Below, one piece after another: positions 10,132 through 21,730 of a DNA stretch of 42,973 nucleotides. A model generated the notes under the pieces. The model saw nothing but the letters and a program-made list of their open reading frames with translations. It made no database searches and was not told the origin of the DNA. This DNA is from Welwitschia mirabilis (Eukaryota; Gnetophyta; Gnetopsida; Welwitschiales). The DNA lies in contig JBOZIK010000001.1 of NCBI GenBank assembly GCA_051453625.1, forward strand, positions 58,524,674 to 58,567,646. The letters are read 5' to 3'. A program made the position numbers and the translations under genes. Each line of letters starts with the position of its first letter. The first letter of the stretch is position 1.

Positions 10132-11601
10132 TGACGATTGTTGAAATTAGAGGGGAGAGGTGAATGAGATCTACTGAAAATAAATTTTGCTAAAAAACAA
10201 ATTAAAAAACTATATAATAAATACCTTATTGGATTTAATGTGGTTTCCCAACCTAGGTACATCCACACACAGAAGATAGCTTTCTCTCATACCTCTAGAT
10301 ATTCTTAACTTATAAAATAGTGGTTTTGGTGTACCACCAATATTATACATGATACAGATGCTCCTCCTAAGGTGGTACTCTCTTCCCCTTAGAGATATTC
10401 AATAAAGAAATAATAGAAATATGCTCACAAGCACTATAGAAGCATACCCACATAAAGGTTTTCTTACCATATGAAAACCCTAGTAAGGGAACCTTATATT
10501 TGAGAATAAGAAATGGACTATAATGGGAGTATTCAAAAATATGATAATCTTATAATTTAAGTTCCAATAAAAAATGATAATAAATAAAACAACAATCTTG
10601 AAATGATATCTCTATGATAAAGTGCTTGAGTTCTTCCTTGTTATTGTCACTCATGAGTGTCGAAGATTAGAGTGATGTAGTTTTATAGAATTTAATGATT
10701 CAGTGATTTATTCACTAGATAGTTTCTTGCAAAAGATAGATGAAAGCTTCCTATGTAGTACCAATTACCCGTGCATTCATGTGTGCATAAGACCTATAAC
10801 TTTCTTCTCTCTTTATGCATTTATATCTTTTTGATGTCTTTCTAGTTATTAATCTAAAGAGATAGAGCCGTTTGAAACATGTAACCCTTATACAATAAAT
10901 AAAAATAACTGAACATTGGGCATGTAATGGCTATTTTATTATTTTTTGTAAACTTTCAAGATAGAAATATTAAAAAAGGTAGATGTCTCCTATTAGGTAG
11001 AAGTCTTCAAGATGATAGGCATCTCTAGTCAAACTGCCCATATTTTGATGAAAATTAAATTGTAGTTTCTATGATTCTTAGTGATCATGAATCCAAGATG
11101 TAAAATCTGATTACTTCTTGAAATGTAAATAATTCATTAAAATGTAATTTATCTTTGTTACCTCTTCTAATTCAGTATGGATGTCTTCAATTACATAGAT
11201 GTCTTCCAATAGTTAAAGTAGCATAGAAGTTTTTAATATAATAGATGTCTTTCACCTATGTCAGGTTCTTACTTTAGTATAAACATCTTTATCAAGATAG
11301 ATGCCTTTTCCTATGATGAAGTCTGGTTCAGCATAGATGTCCTTAAGCAACAATCATCTTTCTCATAGATGTTTTCAAATGTGTAAATGTCTTTTTCATA
11401 GACATCTGTAATTATGTAGATGTCTTCAATCAGTTGTAATTTGGCATTTATGAAATCTAAGCTAAAATTTTTATGTACTATGAACTTTAAGGTCTAACTT
11501 GAATTGATGCTTTTCATGATCTAGTCTCTAATTTGACCTGTCTACATAATAGCATAATATATTTGACAAATAAAATCATAAAAAGTAGATTTTTACCAAT
11601 A
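10132..11601 (-). repeat. copia LTR, right copy (5' LTR of the element)
   Basis: It pairs over its full length with 1,525-2,993 in the same orientation. The outer boundary is fixed by AAAGT at 11,602, the inner by the PBS. It holds the same cluster of AGACATCT/AGATGTCT motifs (about 10,965-11,430). Confidence 0.9.
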
Positions 11602-11606
11602 AAAGT
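11602..11606. repeat. target-site duplication (right copy), AAAGT
   Basis: Identical to 1520-1524 and directly adjacent to the end of the right copia LTR. Confidence 0.85.
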
Positions 11607-11860
11607 TATGAAAACATTATCTCTATGGTGTAAAATTTCAATTTTTAAGAGATCATAAGAGTCTAAAATACATTTTTTCTTAACTAAACTTAAATCTTAG
11701 GTAAAGAAGATGAATGAAATTTTTATGTAATTTTGATTTAAAGATTTTATACCATAAACATAAGGGAAATAAGGGTCCAAATACTCTTAGTAGACAAGGT
11801 TATCTTAAAGTAATCATAGAAATTTAAAGCCAAATTTTGACCATTATTTTAAAAGAATAA
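11607..11860 (+). pseudogene. gypsy RNase H, second part
   Basis: Directly after the duplicated target site the + strand reads LSLWCKISIFKRS and ESKIHFFLTKLK. These match the gypsy blocks HYLYGxKFxIFTDHKSLKYIF and the QRRW region that follows. This is the direct continuation of 1356-1519. Stops and substitutions of the D-H-K block show decay. Around 11,800 the end of RNase H passes into the linker to integrase. Confidence 0.8.
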
Positions 11861-11929
11861 TAAAAGGATGAGAATTATAAAAAATTAAAGGACCAATTAG
11901 AAAAATCAATAGATATAAAGCATTTTAAT

Positions 11930-12760
11930 ATTAATTTAGATGGTATTATTAGATTTAAGAGAAGATTTTTAGTTCCTAATGTAGATGGAATTAGACATAA
12001 GTTAATATTTAAATTTCATAATCCACCTCTAGTAGGTCACAATGGAGGAACTAAAATGAATCAAAATATAAAACAAAAAATTTTGATGGCCAAGGATAAA
12101 AAACGATATAGCATGATTTTTATCAGGGTATTTTAATTATTAATGAATTAAAGTAGAACATAAAATCAAGAAGGATTACTTTAACATCATAATATTCTAG
12201 AATATAAATGGAATGTGATTTGCATAGACTTTATTTTAGGACTTCTGATAACTAAAAGATGTAATCACTCTATCATAGTGATAATTAATAGAGAAAATAA
12301 GTCAACATGCTTTATTCTAGTGAAATCTACTTATGATGTCAAGCATATAACTAAAGTATATATTCAAAATGTTCTTCAGCTACATGGTGTGCCTTTAGTA
12401 AGTATCTTTGATAGAGACTCAAAATTTAATTCCAAGTTTCAGCAAGAATTACAAATGAATTTATGAATCAAGATAAATATGAAAACTATACTTCATCCTC
12501 AAATAGATGATTAAACAAAAAGTGTCAATAAAATTTTAGAAGATCTTCTCAAAGAATGTGTTTTAGATATTACCAAGAGTTGGTAAGAGTACCTACTATT
12601 GATAGAATTTACATACAATAATAATTATTAAAGTTTAATTTATATGACTTTATTTAAAACCCTATTAGCAAAAAATGTAGAGCACCCACTTCATGAAAAG
12701 AATGTGAAAAAATATTAATTATAAGATTAAAAATATTATAGGAAATATAACGTAACATAA
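11930..12760 (+). pseudogene. gypsy integrase remnant
   Basis: The N-terminal zinc region shows FHNPPLVGHNGGTKM (about 12,013-12,057). The core has the first catalytic Asp in ICIDFILGL (codon 12,227-12,229) and VYIQNVLQLHGVP. The second is FDRDSKF (12,410-12,412). The block after HPQ, normally Thr-Asp-Gly-Gln-Ser-Glu-Arg, reads HPQIDDxTKS. The third catalytic Glu is Lys (AAA, 12,518-12,520) and the Gln is a stop. About 84 codons (12,215-12,466) remain open, but 12,215 is a GTG inside the domain, not a start. Downstream, LEDLLKECVLDITKSW and FTYNNNY match the rest of the fold. Confidence 0.85.
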
Positions 12761-12829
12761 GGACCATTAAAAATAGACTAAAAACTGTAGAAGATAAATA
12801 AAAGATGTATGTAGATCATTGAAAAAGAT

Positions 12830-13256
12830 ATCTTGAATTTAAAATAGGTGATCATGTATTTCTTAAAGTGTCACCAATAAAATTAGTAATGAGAGCAGTT
12901 AAGAAATTAAAATTAGCTCCTTAATTTATTAGACTATTTAGAATATTGTAAAGAATTAGATCTATAATATGCAAGCTCACCCTACCTCCTTTGTTATTAC
13001 ACACGCATGATGTTTTTTATATAAGTATGCTAATAAAATATGTTGCTGATCTTTCTTATGTGTTAAATTAGTATCATATTTAGGTAGAACCAAATTGTTT
13101 AACTATAGATAAACCAGAAGCATTGCTGGAATAATAAACTATTAATTCATAAAATAGAGAGATCCATTAAATAAACATAAAGTAAAGTAATCATAGTGTT
13201 GATGAAACTAGTTAGAGGCTAGAGGAAACAATGAAAAATCAATATGTAAATCTCTT
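12830..13256 (+). pseudogene. gypsy integrase C-terminal region with chromodomain-like tail
   Basis: It reads FKIGDHVFLKVSPIK near 12,840-12,885, the GDxVFLKVSP block of gypsy integrase C-termini. In a shifted frame HDVFHI-like, VEPNCLTIDKPEALL and finally NHSVDEAS, LEETMKNQYVNLF appear. The last two correspond to the chromovirus chromodomain end (NHSxEEATWELE-x-MRxxYPxLF). The aromatic Trp is lost. The coding region stops at about 13,256, just before the PPT. Confidence 0.75.
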
Positions 13257-13329
13257 TTGAATCTTATAAGATGTATTTAGATGTTCTTAATCCTTTATGT
13301 ATCTTGATTTCTAAGAGTAAATTAGTCTA

Positions 13330-13341
13330 AGTGGGGGAATG
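13330..13341 (+). other. polypurine tract of the gypsy element
   Basis: AAGTGGGGGAATGA lies after the end of pol and directly before TGTCATAGCTC, the apparent LTR start. A G-run-containing PPT is usual in plant gypsy elements. Confidence 0.7.
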
Positions 13342-15100
13342 ATGTCATAGCTCACATTTTGTAAACCTTAATTACTTGAATATTAAGCATATTAAGCTTT
13401 TAATTGGATCATGAATTACTTTTCTTTAAATGCCTTGCTAAAATAAGATGGTTTTTAAAATTAACCTTAGTTTGTAATTTTCATAATTCACTATGAAAAT
13501 AATAATAATTATGTTATGAAGATTTTTATAAAATCTATTCAAACATTTAAGTCTAAGTAATCCCATTATGTAAGGAATTCAGATGACATGACCAAACTAA
13601 TAAATTAAAAATTTTAAGAGAAAATGATAATATATTTTACATCTTGTTTACTCATTTAATTTCTTGGTAAATGTGATAGGTATACCATATTATGAATGGA
13701 CATTTACTTCTTTGTATTGTATGATTGATAGATTCTATACATTATAAAATAAATGAGCATGTAAATAAGTACATACATTCTTACTTAGAACAAAGAATGA
13801 TATATGCATATATTTACTCCACGATGAATTTTATCTTTTTAAAATCTGTAAGGGAACTTAATTCATAATATGTTTATTATTTTATTCATTGGAATTAAAG
13901 ATTTTATTTCATTATACTATATAAAATTTTGAGATTTATGCATGTATTCTTTTGATGCATGTCTTAGATGATTTAAACATACTTATGAGCTTATGAAGGA
14001 TTAAGAAGGAGCTAGCATGAGGAAATGATGCATGTAATTAACTTTGCTAATTAAAGTAAGAAAATTACTTACCATAGTTAGGTGCATGAGTCATAAATAT
14101 GATGTCTATTTTCATACTCTAATGTCACTTATTACTTATCTCACCTATCAATGATAAATCATGTGATTCAATTATCTTAAACTATATGCCTTTTGTTTAT
14201 CTATATGTAGAGACTCTTCATCTCTTGCAAAAAGAGAGATAATTTCTATTTTCCATACAAGTGCATTTTATTTTTTACTCTCTCTTTATTCTCAATCTAT
14301 TTCTTATGGATATTGAAGCTTGAAATCTTGGAGCGAAGAATTTCTAAGTTTAGATCTTTATCAATCCTCAACCATCAAGGACATACTAATCTTTCGAAGT
14401 AAACTCTTCACTCAAGTTGTCCATATGATCTCTTTTAAGGATTCTAGTAGAGTGATGATATATTAAATTAGGCCATTTTTTATTATTAACTTAAAATTAT
14501 ATATTTTTTATACCATCTCATTAACTCTCATTAAGATGCTAGGAAGATATAAGGGATCTCTTGTGCTTGGTAATGGAGGTTACTTATGATGATTATGGCC
14601 AAGTGACTTGGGGGTTTACTCTTTTAAAAAAATGGATATATATGTTTATTTTGTATTTATATATATAATATTATAGCTTTCCTTTATTATGAATTATTTC
14701 TGCCTTATTAGGAGCAAAGGTCTAAGCCTACAAAATCTTGTTTAGGCTAGTACTTCTTCATGGTAATCCTAAGGCTCATGATAAATACTTTTATGAATTG
14801 ATTTAATTTTTCTTTATACATTGATTTATATTATTAATATTTAGTCAAGATATACTATAAATAATTATTTTAACTAGCATATTTATTATTTTACTAATTC
14901 AAATTATTACATAACTATTTGTAGAATCTTTACTATGTTTTTATAGTAAAGGTTAAATTTCCAGAATAGAGTCATAGGTTAAGAATACTATAGCTCATTA
15001 AATAATAGGTATAAATTAGAGTAACTTTTTTTATAAGTCTAAGATTATGTTTGTTGTGGTGTGTATTTGTGCAATAGTTCACGTTCAAATTCAATCCTGT
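13342..15100 (+). repeat. probable 3' LTR of the gypsy element, right end uncertain
   Basis: It starts TGTCATAGCTCACATTTTG directly after the PPT. It contains no recognisable coding sequence. A pyrimidine-rich stretch with a possible transcript leader lies around 14,200-14,330. Without the 5' LTR in the window its end cannot be set; the sequence changes character near 15,100 before a 100-N gap. The length is therefore an estimate. Confidence 0.5.
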
Positions 15101-15178
15101 CAATTATAATTAAGATGCAAAATACAACATGCTAGTATAGACGGAGTGATCCAAATGTCGTAATTCCGTCGAAGGCCA

Positions 15179-15278
15179 NNNNNNNNNNNNNNNNNNNNNN
15201 NNNNNNNNNNNNNNNNNNNNNNNNNNNNNNNNNNNNNNNNNNNNNNNNNNNNNNNNNNNNNNNNNNNNNNNNNNNNNN
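15179..15278. other. assembly gap, exactly 100 N
   Basis: Unknown-size gap. Unlike the other two 100-N gaps it is not flanked by obvious duplicated sequence, but both edges are CpG-rich compared with the surroundings. Confidence 0.95.
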
Positions 15279-17265
15279 ACATTGGCGACGCAACAATGTT
15301 ATGATTGTGAAAATTTTAAAACAATAGTTTTTCTAATATGTAATAAGTTTTAAAAAATTATTTGTTAAAATATGTGAGGAAATAAATGTACAAGATAATA
15401 AGCAATTAATTTACTATTTTGTAACTAATAATTAAGATATCTAAAAACTTGAGTATCATAAGTTGTAGAGAATTAAATAAGGTTTCCAAAACATCTTGAA
15501 TTATTTAAAACATTAAAGGTTTTTAAAAGTTATGATTATTTTACTATAGTATGGTAGGACTATAATTTTAGAAAATGTAACAATTTTTAACCTTAAATCA
15601 TGACTTTAAAAATAATATTTTAGAATCGCAAGATAGATTAATTAGTTTCTAATAATCCCATTATAATTATAGTTTATGAGAAGTACTATACTTTATTTTT
15701 ACTTCTTAATTAATTAATTATTAATTTTTAATTATGATGTCTTCTTAGAGCTCAAAAACTTTATAATTAATTTCTTAAATTATAGAAAAATTATTAAATA
15801 AAATTATATAGGCAATCCAAGCATATAAGATAATTTATTATTATTAATCTTAAGCTACATTACTTAGGAATAATATTTTATTAAGAGAAATACCTCTTTA
15901 CCTTTTTCTTTTATGTTACTTTGAATGTGCATACTTATAAGGCTTTTCATTTTAGTAGTTTGAGTAATACAAATCATTCTTAATTTATCACTTATTTTCT
16001 TGACTTATGATATAGCCATATGAGTCTTGAATAATTATGTCTTAGTAATCATGCTTAAACTATATTTTCTTTTATTTATCTTTATTGCACATAACCATAA
16101 AGATTGTCATATGAGCATGGAAAAACACTTCTAGGATTGACATGGTTCTAAGTATGGATTAGTTTCTTTAAGTAGATTATTATGATATAATTTGATACAT
16201 TTGGAATATTGTTATTATTAATGGAAAAAAAGAAAAGATATGTTCTGTATTTATCCTTTCAGTACTATAATCTTGAATATAAAGATGTCTTATTATGCTT
16301 CTTTTCTCTTTTGTATGTTTGTTTTGATAAAATAAATCCAATGATGAATAGAATTATTATAAGTAGGTAAATAATTCATTAAATATTTATATTATTTATT
16401 ATTATATGCATACATTAATGTAGAATATTTATTAAATAGAACTAAAAAAAGATAATCTTAGTAATGATCATTCCCATACTTGGATTTCATCACTAAGGTA
16501 GGTTGCATTGCAATTTTTTTTGAATAATACCCTACTAGAAGTGGATTTAATCATCACTCTCATGTCCTACCCATGTATGAACTTAAGCTAACTTAATATC
16601 TTAATCCCTTAGCATCAATGGATCATATTACACCATCTGGAGATGTTACAAAGAAGCAGGAATTATTTGTAAGCATGCATATACCTCATGTACTACATAT
16701 TATCTATATTATGGGTATATCAAGATGAAGTGAAATACAATGAAGTTGATCCTAGCCATGTTTTTATAGTTTAGAATTTGAAGTAGAACCAACTAACATC
16801 TAGAGGGTGGCCAGATAATAAGTTGACATGCCATTAATGGAAGTTGCAACCTTCTATTATATTGGTTAAGTATTATCCTCAAACTTATTCATGTATGTTT
16901 TATAATAATTTTACATCTCCTAAACTATATATAAGATATCTCTCTCTATGATGAAAAACTAGGAAGAAATAGATGATATAACATTATGACATTGCTATCA
17001 TTTGTAAACCAAAATATAACCTAGAAATTAATTATAGTTAAATATATGATAATAATATGATTTTCCCCCTTACCATATAAAAATGCTAATAAAGGAAAAA
17101 AGTAAAATTTGATCCTAGGTTCTACTATATCTATTAGTTAATAATACTACAAAAGAAAGGAAGGGAAAACAAAAGAAAAAAAAGTGCTTAATTAGGGTAA
17201 GAAAAAGTAGGGTACTATACTATGAAGTATGTCAAATGGAAAAAGTACATAATAAGATAACTTTC
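15279..17265. other. AT-rich intergenic stretch, nothing recognised
   Basis: No coding blocks, RNA genes or repeat ends could be recognised on either strand. The sequence is dominated by A/T runs and short ATTA/TAAT repeats. A somewhat more balanced part lies at about 16,480-16,870 but shows no domain. Confidence 0.6.
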
Positions 17266-17460
17266 ACTACTAGAAATATTAGCTTTTAAGGTGTTTATTA
17301 AATAAACACTTTAAATAGACAAATGCCTTAAAATCATTTATTGAAATAAATTCCTTAAAAATTCCAAGTTTTTAAGGCATTTGTTTCAAGAAATACCTTA
17401 AATAATATGTGTTTTTAAGGCATTTAAGAAACACCTTAAAAGATACATAACAAGTAGCTT
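17266..17460 (+). mobile_element. CACTA (En/Spm)-type transposon terminus with subterminal inverted motifs
   Basis: It begins CACTACTAGAAATATTAGC, fitting the 5'-CACTAC-x-AGAAA terminal inverted repeats of plant CACTA elements. The next ~190 bases hold several copies of a short motif in both orientations: TTTTAAGGCATTT (about 17,369 and 17,414), ATGCCTTAAAA (about 17,324), ATACCTTAAA and ACACCTTAAAA. Such subterminal repeats are where the transposase binds. No matching TAGTG end was found to the right, so the extent of the element and whether it holds the Aux/IAA array are open. Confidence 0.6.
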
Positions 17461-18350
17461 AAATTTAAAAAAAATTTCATCTCCACATTTTATCTTCGTA
17501 CTTCACTTTGTACATTTTATCTTTGGACTTCAAACGGGCATTAGGGTTTTCAAAAAGCAAAATTTGTAAAACTCCTCTTTAGCAGTGATTGCTCGTTGAA
17601 GCTAGGAAAGACTAAAAAGCCTAGATAAAGAAGAAACTTTTTAAGACACAAATTGATTGATCACTCACCAGCTATAGTAAGAATAAAGAAAAAGTTGATC
17701 TTTTCATTTCAAAAATTTGTTCCTTTCGATTTGATAAAAGATAAAGAGGCAATTCATCTGCAACTAGTTTTAGATCCATAGAACTAAAATTGCTCCTACT
17801 TTCTTGTTGCAGTTTCAGGTTTGATCTATCACAACATTATTTGTTAAAAGTTCAGCCATTCATCTCATAGATTCAATCTCTTGCATGATATGTTTCTTGA
17901 AAGATAACATCTCATGAAGAGTGAGAGATTATATTTACCTTAGATAAGGAATGTTGTAGCTTTGGCTTGTGAACATCTCCAGAAAGCATTCTTAGATTAC
18001 ACATTGTAACATACGCACTTTTAGAATCCCATCTAGACAAGTTAGATTATACAATCTAACAAATAATCCTAGAATGTCTAATCCTATTCTTTATAGAAGA
18101 AAAATGGAATAAATATCTTTCTCCCAAGGCATTGATTGAGAGCGTTCATAAAGATTTGGCTCAATGCAGGGACTTATGAAGATTTCTTTGAGAAGCTTAC
18201 ATTTTTTATTGGCCAAGGCATTACATTTTGGTAAAAATGGTGAGTCTGTGAGGTATTCATTCATGTCTTCTTTTGATTTATGCTATTCAGACATTTGGTT
18301 CACAAATTAGTTTTTCCATGATATTTTTTTTGTTGAAAGGCAGCACCTCA
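17461..18350 (+). other. gene-leader-like region left of the repeat array
   Basis: No protein domain is recognised. The composition is less AT-biased than the surroundings, with GCATTAGGGTTTTC near 17,540. There are splice-like signals: TTTCTTGTTGCAG near 17,810, and ATGGTGAGT near 18,238 with a later GGCAG near 18,343. It may be the 5' leader of the Aux/IAA-derived locus or an unrelated captured fragment. The gene-like reading is inference only. Confidence 0.3.
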
Positions 18351-19057
18351 ACAGAGCGAGGAAATTTCTTCTCTACATTTATTTTGATTTTTTTTTATTA
18401 CCCATGATCAAAGAATGATAATAGAATTGTTTTAAGATAAATTGTTTTTCTACGAGAAGATTTAAATTACTTAAGAAGAAAACAAAGTGTAACAGTTACT
18501 CAATGAAGAAAATAAAGTGTAACAGTTACTCATCATTTCCAATTCAAGTAATTGAATTAGCTTCTCCAAAGGCATGGAAACATAAAAATATCATTTAAAA
18601 TATGTTTCAAACCTCTTTCTTCTTTATCTTCCATTGTAGCATCTTCTTTGGCTACTATTTTTTTTTTGATTATTTGTGGATCTTCCTCTGTTTGTTGTGT
18701 TTTTTGCATTAAAAATAGTATACAAATATAATGAATATAGGATTTCTCTACCATTTCTGGTGCTACAATATATTCTAAATTGTAACTTACATAACCAATG
18801 CATATCCCTAGATTTTTTGTGTCAATGCAAGGTTGTGGAAGCTATATTAGGACCACTAGGTCCATTCTCAACATAAATTTTCATTCCAAAGGGGTTTTTT
18901 AAACATTGTAGTGTGCCCATTGAAAGCACACTAAGCTCTACTTCTCTTGTGTTCTCTCCTAAGGAATCATAGAGTCCTTTCTTCTTCCTAGGTTCTATAG
19001 CTTCAATTTCTTAAATAAGTTAACCATTTTCAGTAAATTGGATTTTGTCCTTTCAGT

Positions 19058-19087
19058 TGGCCACTCATAAGGTCTTTCAGGAAGAAC
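19058..19087 (+). pseudogene. Aux/IAA domain II segment in repeat unit 1
   Basis: The frame reads WPLIRSFRKN directly after TTTTGTCCTTTCAG, which looks like a 3' splice site. Aux/IAA proteins have GWPPxRSxRKN here, the degron recognised by TIR1/AFB receptors. The second Pro is Leu, a change expected to destroy the degron. After Asn the sequence leaves the Aux/IAA frame at the unit junction. Confidence 0.65.
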
Positions 19088-19939
19088 ACCTTTCATTTAG
19101 ATGCTCTATCAATTATAAGTTTTCCATAATAAAAGATTTGATATAAAAGGTTTAATTTGGCCATTTTCAATAAGTAATTTTCAATGATTTGATATGCATA
19201 ATAATTTAGTATTATAAAAGATTTAATATGCACAGAGCGATGGAATTTCTCCTGTGCATTCATTTTATTTTTTGTTTTAATTTCCCATGATTAAAGAATG
19301 ATAATAAAATTGTTTTAAGATGAATTATTTTTTAAGAGAAGATTTAAATTACTTAAGAAGAAAACGAAGTGTGATAGTTACTTAAAGAAAATAAACAAAG
19401 TGTAACAATTGCTCATCATTTCCTCTTCAAGTCATTAAATTAGCTTCTCCAAAGGTGTGGACACATAAAAACATTATTCAAAATATGTTTTAGACCTCTT
19501 TCCTTCTTCATCTTCAACTATAGCATCTTACTTGGCTGCTATTTTTTTCTATTATTTCTTGATCTTCCTCTGTTTGTTGTGTTTTCTGCATTAAAAACAA
19601 TTCATAAATATGATGAAGCTAGGGTTTCTCTAGGATTTCTAGCATTGCAATCTGTTTTAAATTGTAACTTACATAACCATTGCATATCCCTAGATTTCCT
19701 GTGTCAGTGTAAGGTTTTAGAAGCTATACTAGGACTAGTGGTTCCATTCTCAACATAACTTTTCATTCCAAAGGGATTTTTTGAATAGTGCGGTTTGCCC
19801 ATTTAAAGCACACTAAGCTCTACTTCTCTTATGTTCTCTTCTAAGGAATCATAGAGCCCTTTTTTCTTCTTGGGTTTTGCGGCTCAAATTTCTTGGATAA
19901 GTTAGCCATTTTTAGTAAATTGGATTTTGTCCTTTCAGT

Positions 19940-19969
19940 TTGCCTCTCATAAGGTCTTTCAAGAAGAAT
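19940..19969 (+). pseudogene. Aux/IAA domain II segment in repeat unit 2
   Basis: The frame reads LPLIRSFKKN after TTTTGTCCTTTCAG. The degron Trp (TGG) is TTG (Leu) and the second Pro is Leu. It lies 882 bases after the equivalent codon in unit 1. Confidence 0.6.
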
Positions 19970-20832
19970 AACTTTCATTTGGATGCTTTATCAATTATAA
20001 TTTTTCCACAATAAAAGATTTGATATAAAATATTTCATATATGGCCATTTTAGTAAATAATTTTTAATGATTTGATATGCAGAATAATTTAGTACTCTAA
20101 AAGATTTGATATGCATAAAGAGAGGTAATTTCTCCTCTACATTTATTTTATTTTTTTTTTTAGCCGCTCATGATTAAAAAATGCTAATAAAATTGTTTTA
20201 AGATGAATTATTTTTTTAAGAGCAGATTTAAATTACTAAAGAAGAAAAGGAAGTGTAACAGTTACTCAAAGGAAAAAAAAAAGTGTAATAGTTACTCATC
20301 ATTTCCTCTTCAAGTCATTGAATTAGCTTCTCCAAATGTGCGAACACATAATAGCATTGTTCAAAATATGTTTTAGAACTCTTTCCTTCTTCTTCTTCTT
20401 CTTCTTCCACTATAGCATCTACTTTGACTGCTATTTTTTTTAGTTATTTGTCAATCTTCCTCTTTTTGTTGTATTTTCTGCATTAAAAACAATTCATAAA
20501 TATGATGAAGCTAGGGTTCCTTTAGTGTTTCTGGCATTGCAATCTATTTTGAATTGTAAATTACATAATCAATGCATATCCTTAGATTTCTTATGTTAAT
20601 GTAAGGTTATGGAAGCTATACTAGAACCACTGATTTCATTCTTAACATAATTTTTCATTACAAAGGGGTTTTTTTGAATATTTTAGTGTGCCCATTGAAA
20701 GCATACTAAGCTCTGCTTCTCTTATGTCCTCTTCTAAGGAATCACAGAGTCCTTTCTTCTTCCTTGATTTTGTAGCTCCAATTTCTTGGGTAGGTTAGCC
20801 ATTTTTAGTAAATTGGATTTTGTCCTTTTAGT

Positions 20833-20862
20833 TGGTCACTCATAAGGTCTTTCAGAAAGAAC
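20833..20862 (+). pseudogene. Aux/IAA domain II segment in repeat unit 3
   Basis: The frame reads WSLIRSFRKN after TTTTGTCCTTTTAG. Both degron prolines are lost (Ser, Leu). It lies 893 bases after unit 2. Confidence 0.6.
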
Positions 20863-21730
20863 ACATTTCATTTGGATGCTCTATTAATTATAATTTTTCC
20901 ACAATAAAAGATTGGATATAAAATATTTAATATAAAATTTTTAATTTGGTTATTTTTAGTAAATAATTTTTAGTAATTTGATATGCACAATAATTTAGTA
21001 TTATAAAAGATTTTATATGCACAGAGTGAGGGAATTTCTCCTCTGCATTTATTCTATTTTTTGTTTTTATTACCCATGATCAAAGAATGATAATAAAATT
21101 GTTTTAAGATGAATTATTTTTTTAAGAGAAGATTTAAATTACTCAAGAAGAAAATAAAGTGTAACAGTTACTCAAAGGAAAAAACAAAGTGTAACAATTA
21201 CTCATCATTTCCTCTTCAAGTTAATGAATTAGCTTCTCTAGAGGCATAGACACACAAAAATATTATTCAAACTATGTTTTGGACCTCTTTCGTTCTTCGT
21301 CTTCTACTATAGCATCTTCTTTGGCTATTATTTTTTTTCTGACTATTTGTTAATCTTCCTCTATTATTTCTATTTTCTACATTAAAAATAGTTCATAAAT
21401 ATAATGAAGCTAGCGTTTCCTTAGGGTTTCTAGCATTACAACCTATTTTGAATTGTAACTTACATAACCAATGCATATCCCTAGATTTCTTATGTCAATG
21501 CAAGGTTGTGGAAGCTATACTAGAACCATTGGTTCCATTCTCAACATAACTTTTCATTACAAAGGAGTTTTTTAAATACTACATTGTGCTCATTGAAAGC
21601 ATACTATGTTTTACTTCTCTTATGTTCGCTTCTAAGGAATCACATAGTCCTTTCTTCTTCTTGGGTGTTGCAACTCCGATTTCTTGGATAGCTTAGCCAT
21701 TTTCAGTAAACTAGGTTTTGTCCTTTTAAT

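Larger units (their letters stand above)
1525..11601 (-). mobile_element. Ty1/copia LTR retrotransposon, ~10.1 kb, decayed, lacking a recognisable reverse transcriptase
   Basis: The element is bounded by two similar ~1.47 kb LTRs and an AAAGT duplication. On the - strand, from the right: LTR, PBS (10,129 downward), gag (about 10,075-9,180), protease (about 8,445-8,375), pre-integrase and integrase twice (8,352-7,383 and 7,282-6,313), an RNase H end (about 6,010-5,840), ~2.8 kb of extra sequence, PPT (3,009-2,994) and LTR. Integrase before RNase H is the copia order. The RVT_2 reverse transcriptase expected between integrase and RNase H is missing; only ~100 bases separate their remnants. By eye the LTRs agree at roughly six of seven positions, so the insertion is old. 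Confidence 0.9.
1..15100 (+). mobile_element. Ty3/gypsy chromovirus-like LTR retrotransposon, decayed, cut by the window edge and split by a copia insertion
   Basis: The pol domains are read in gypsy order on the + strand: protease (1-60), RT (about 543-1350), RNase H (1356-1519 resuming at 11,607), integrase (about 11,930-12,750) and a chromodomain-type C-terminus (about 12,830-13,256). A polypurine tract and a TG-starting LTR follow. Integrase after RT/RNase H is the Ty3/gypsy order, and the C-terminal tail resembles plant chromoviruses. The 5' LTR, PBS and gag lie left of the window. The 3' LTR end is not fixed because no second LTR is visible, so 15,100 is approximate. Stops and frameshifts occur in every domain, so the copy is dead. 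The interval 1525-11,601 is a foreign copia element. Confidence 0.85.

Noticed and set aside
14981-15115. SINE-like promoter boxes: TAGCTCATT near 14,993 and GTTCAAATTC near 15,088
   Set aside because: The boxes are about 90 bases apart, too far for an RNA polymerase III A/B box pair, and no tail or target duplication was seen.
18557-18754. Open frame of 65 codons on the - strand, Lys/Glu-rich, recurring in the repeat units
   Set aside because: In the other units the same stretch is frame-shifted by changes in a homopolymer. On the + strand it is a pyrimidine-rich tract of the Aux/IAA-derived unit, which explains it better.
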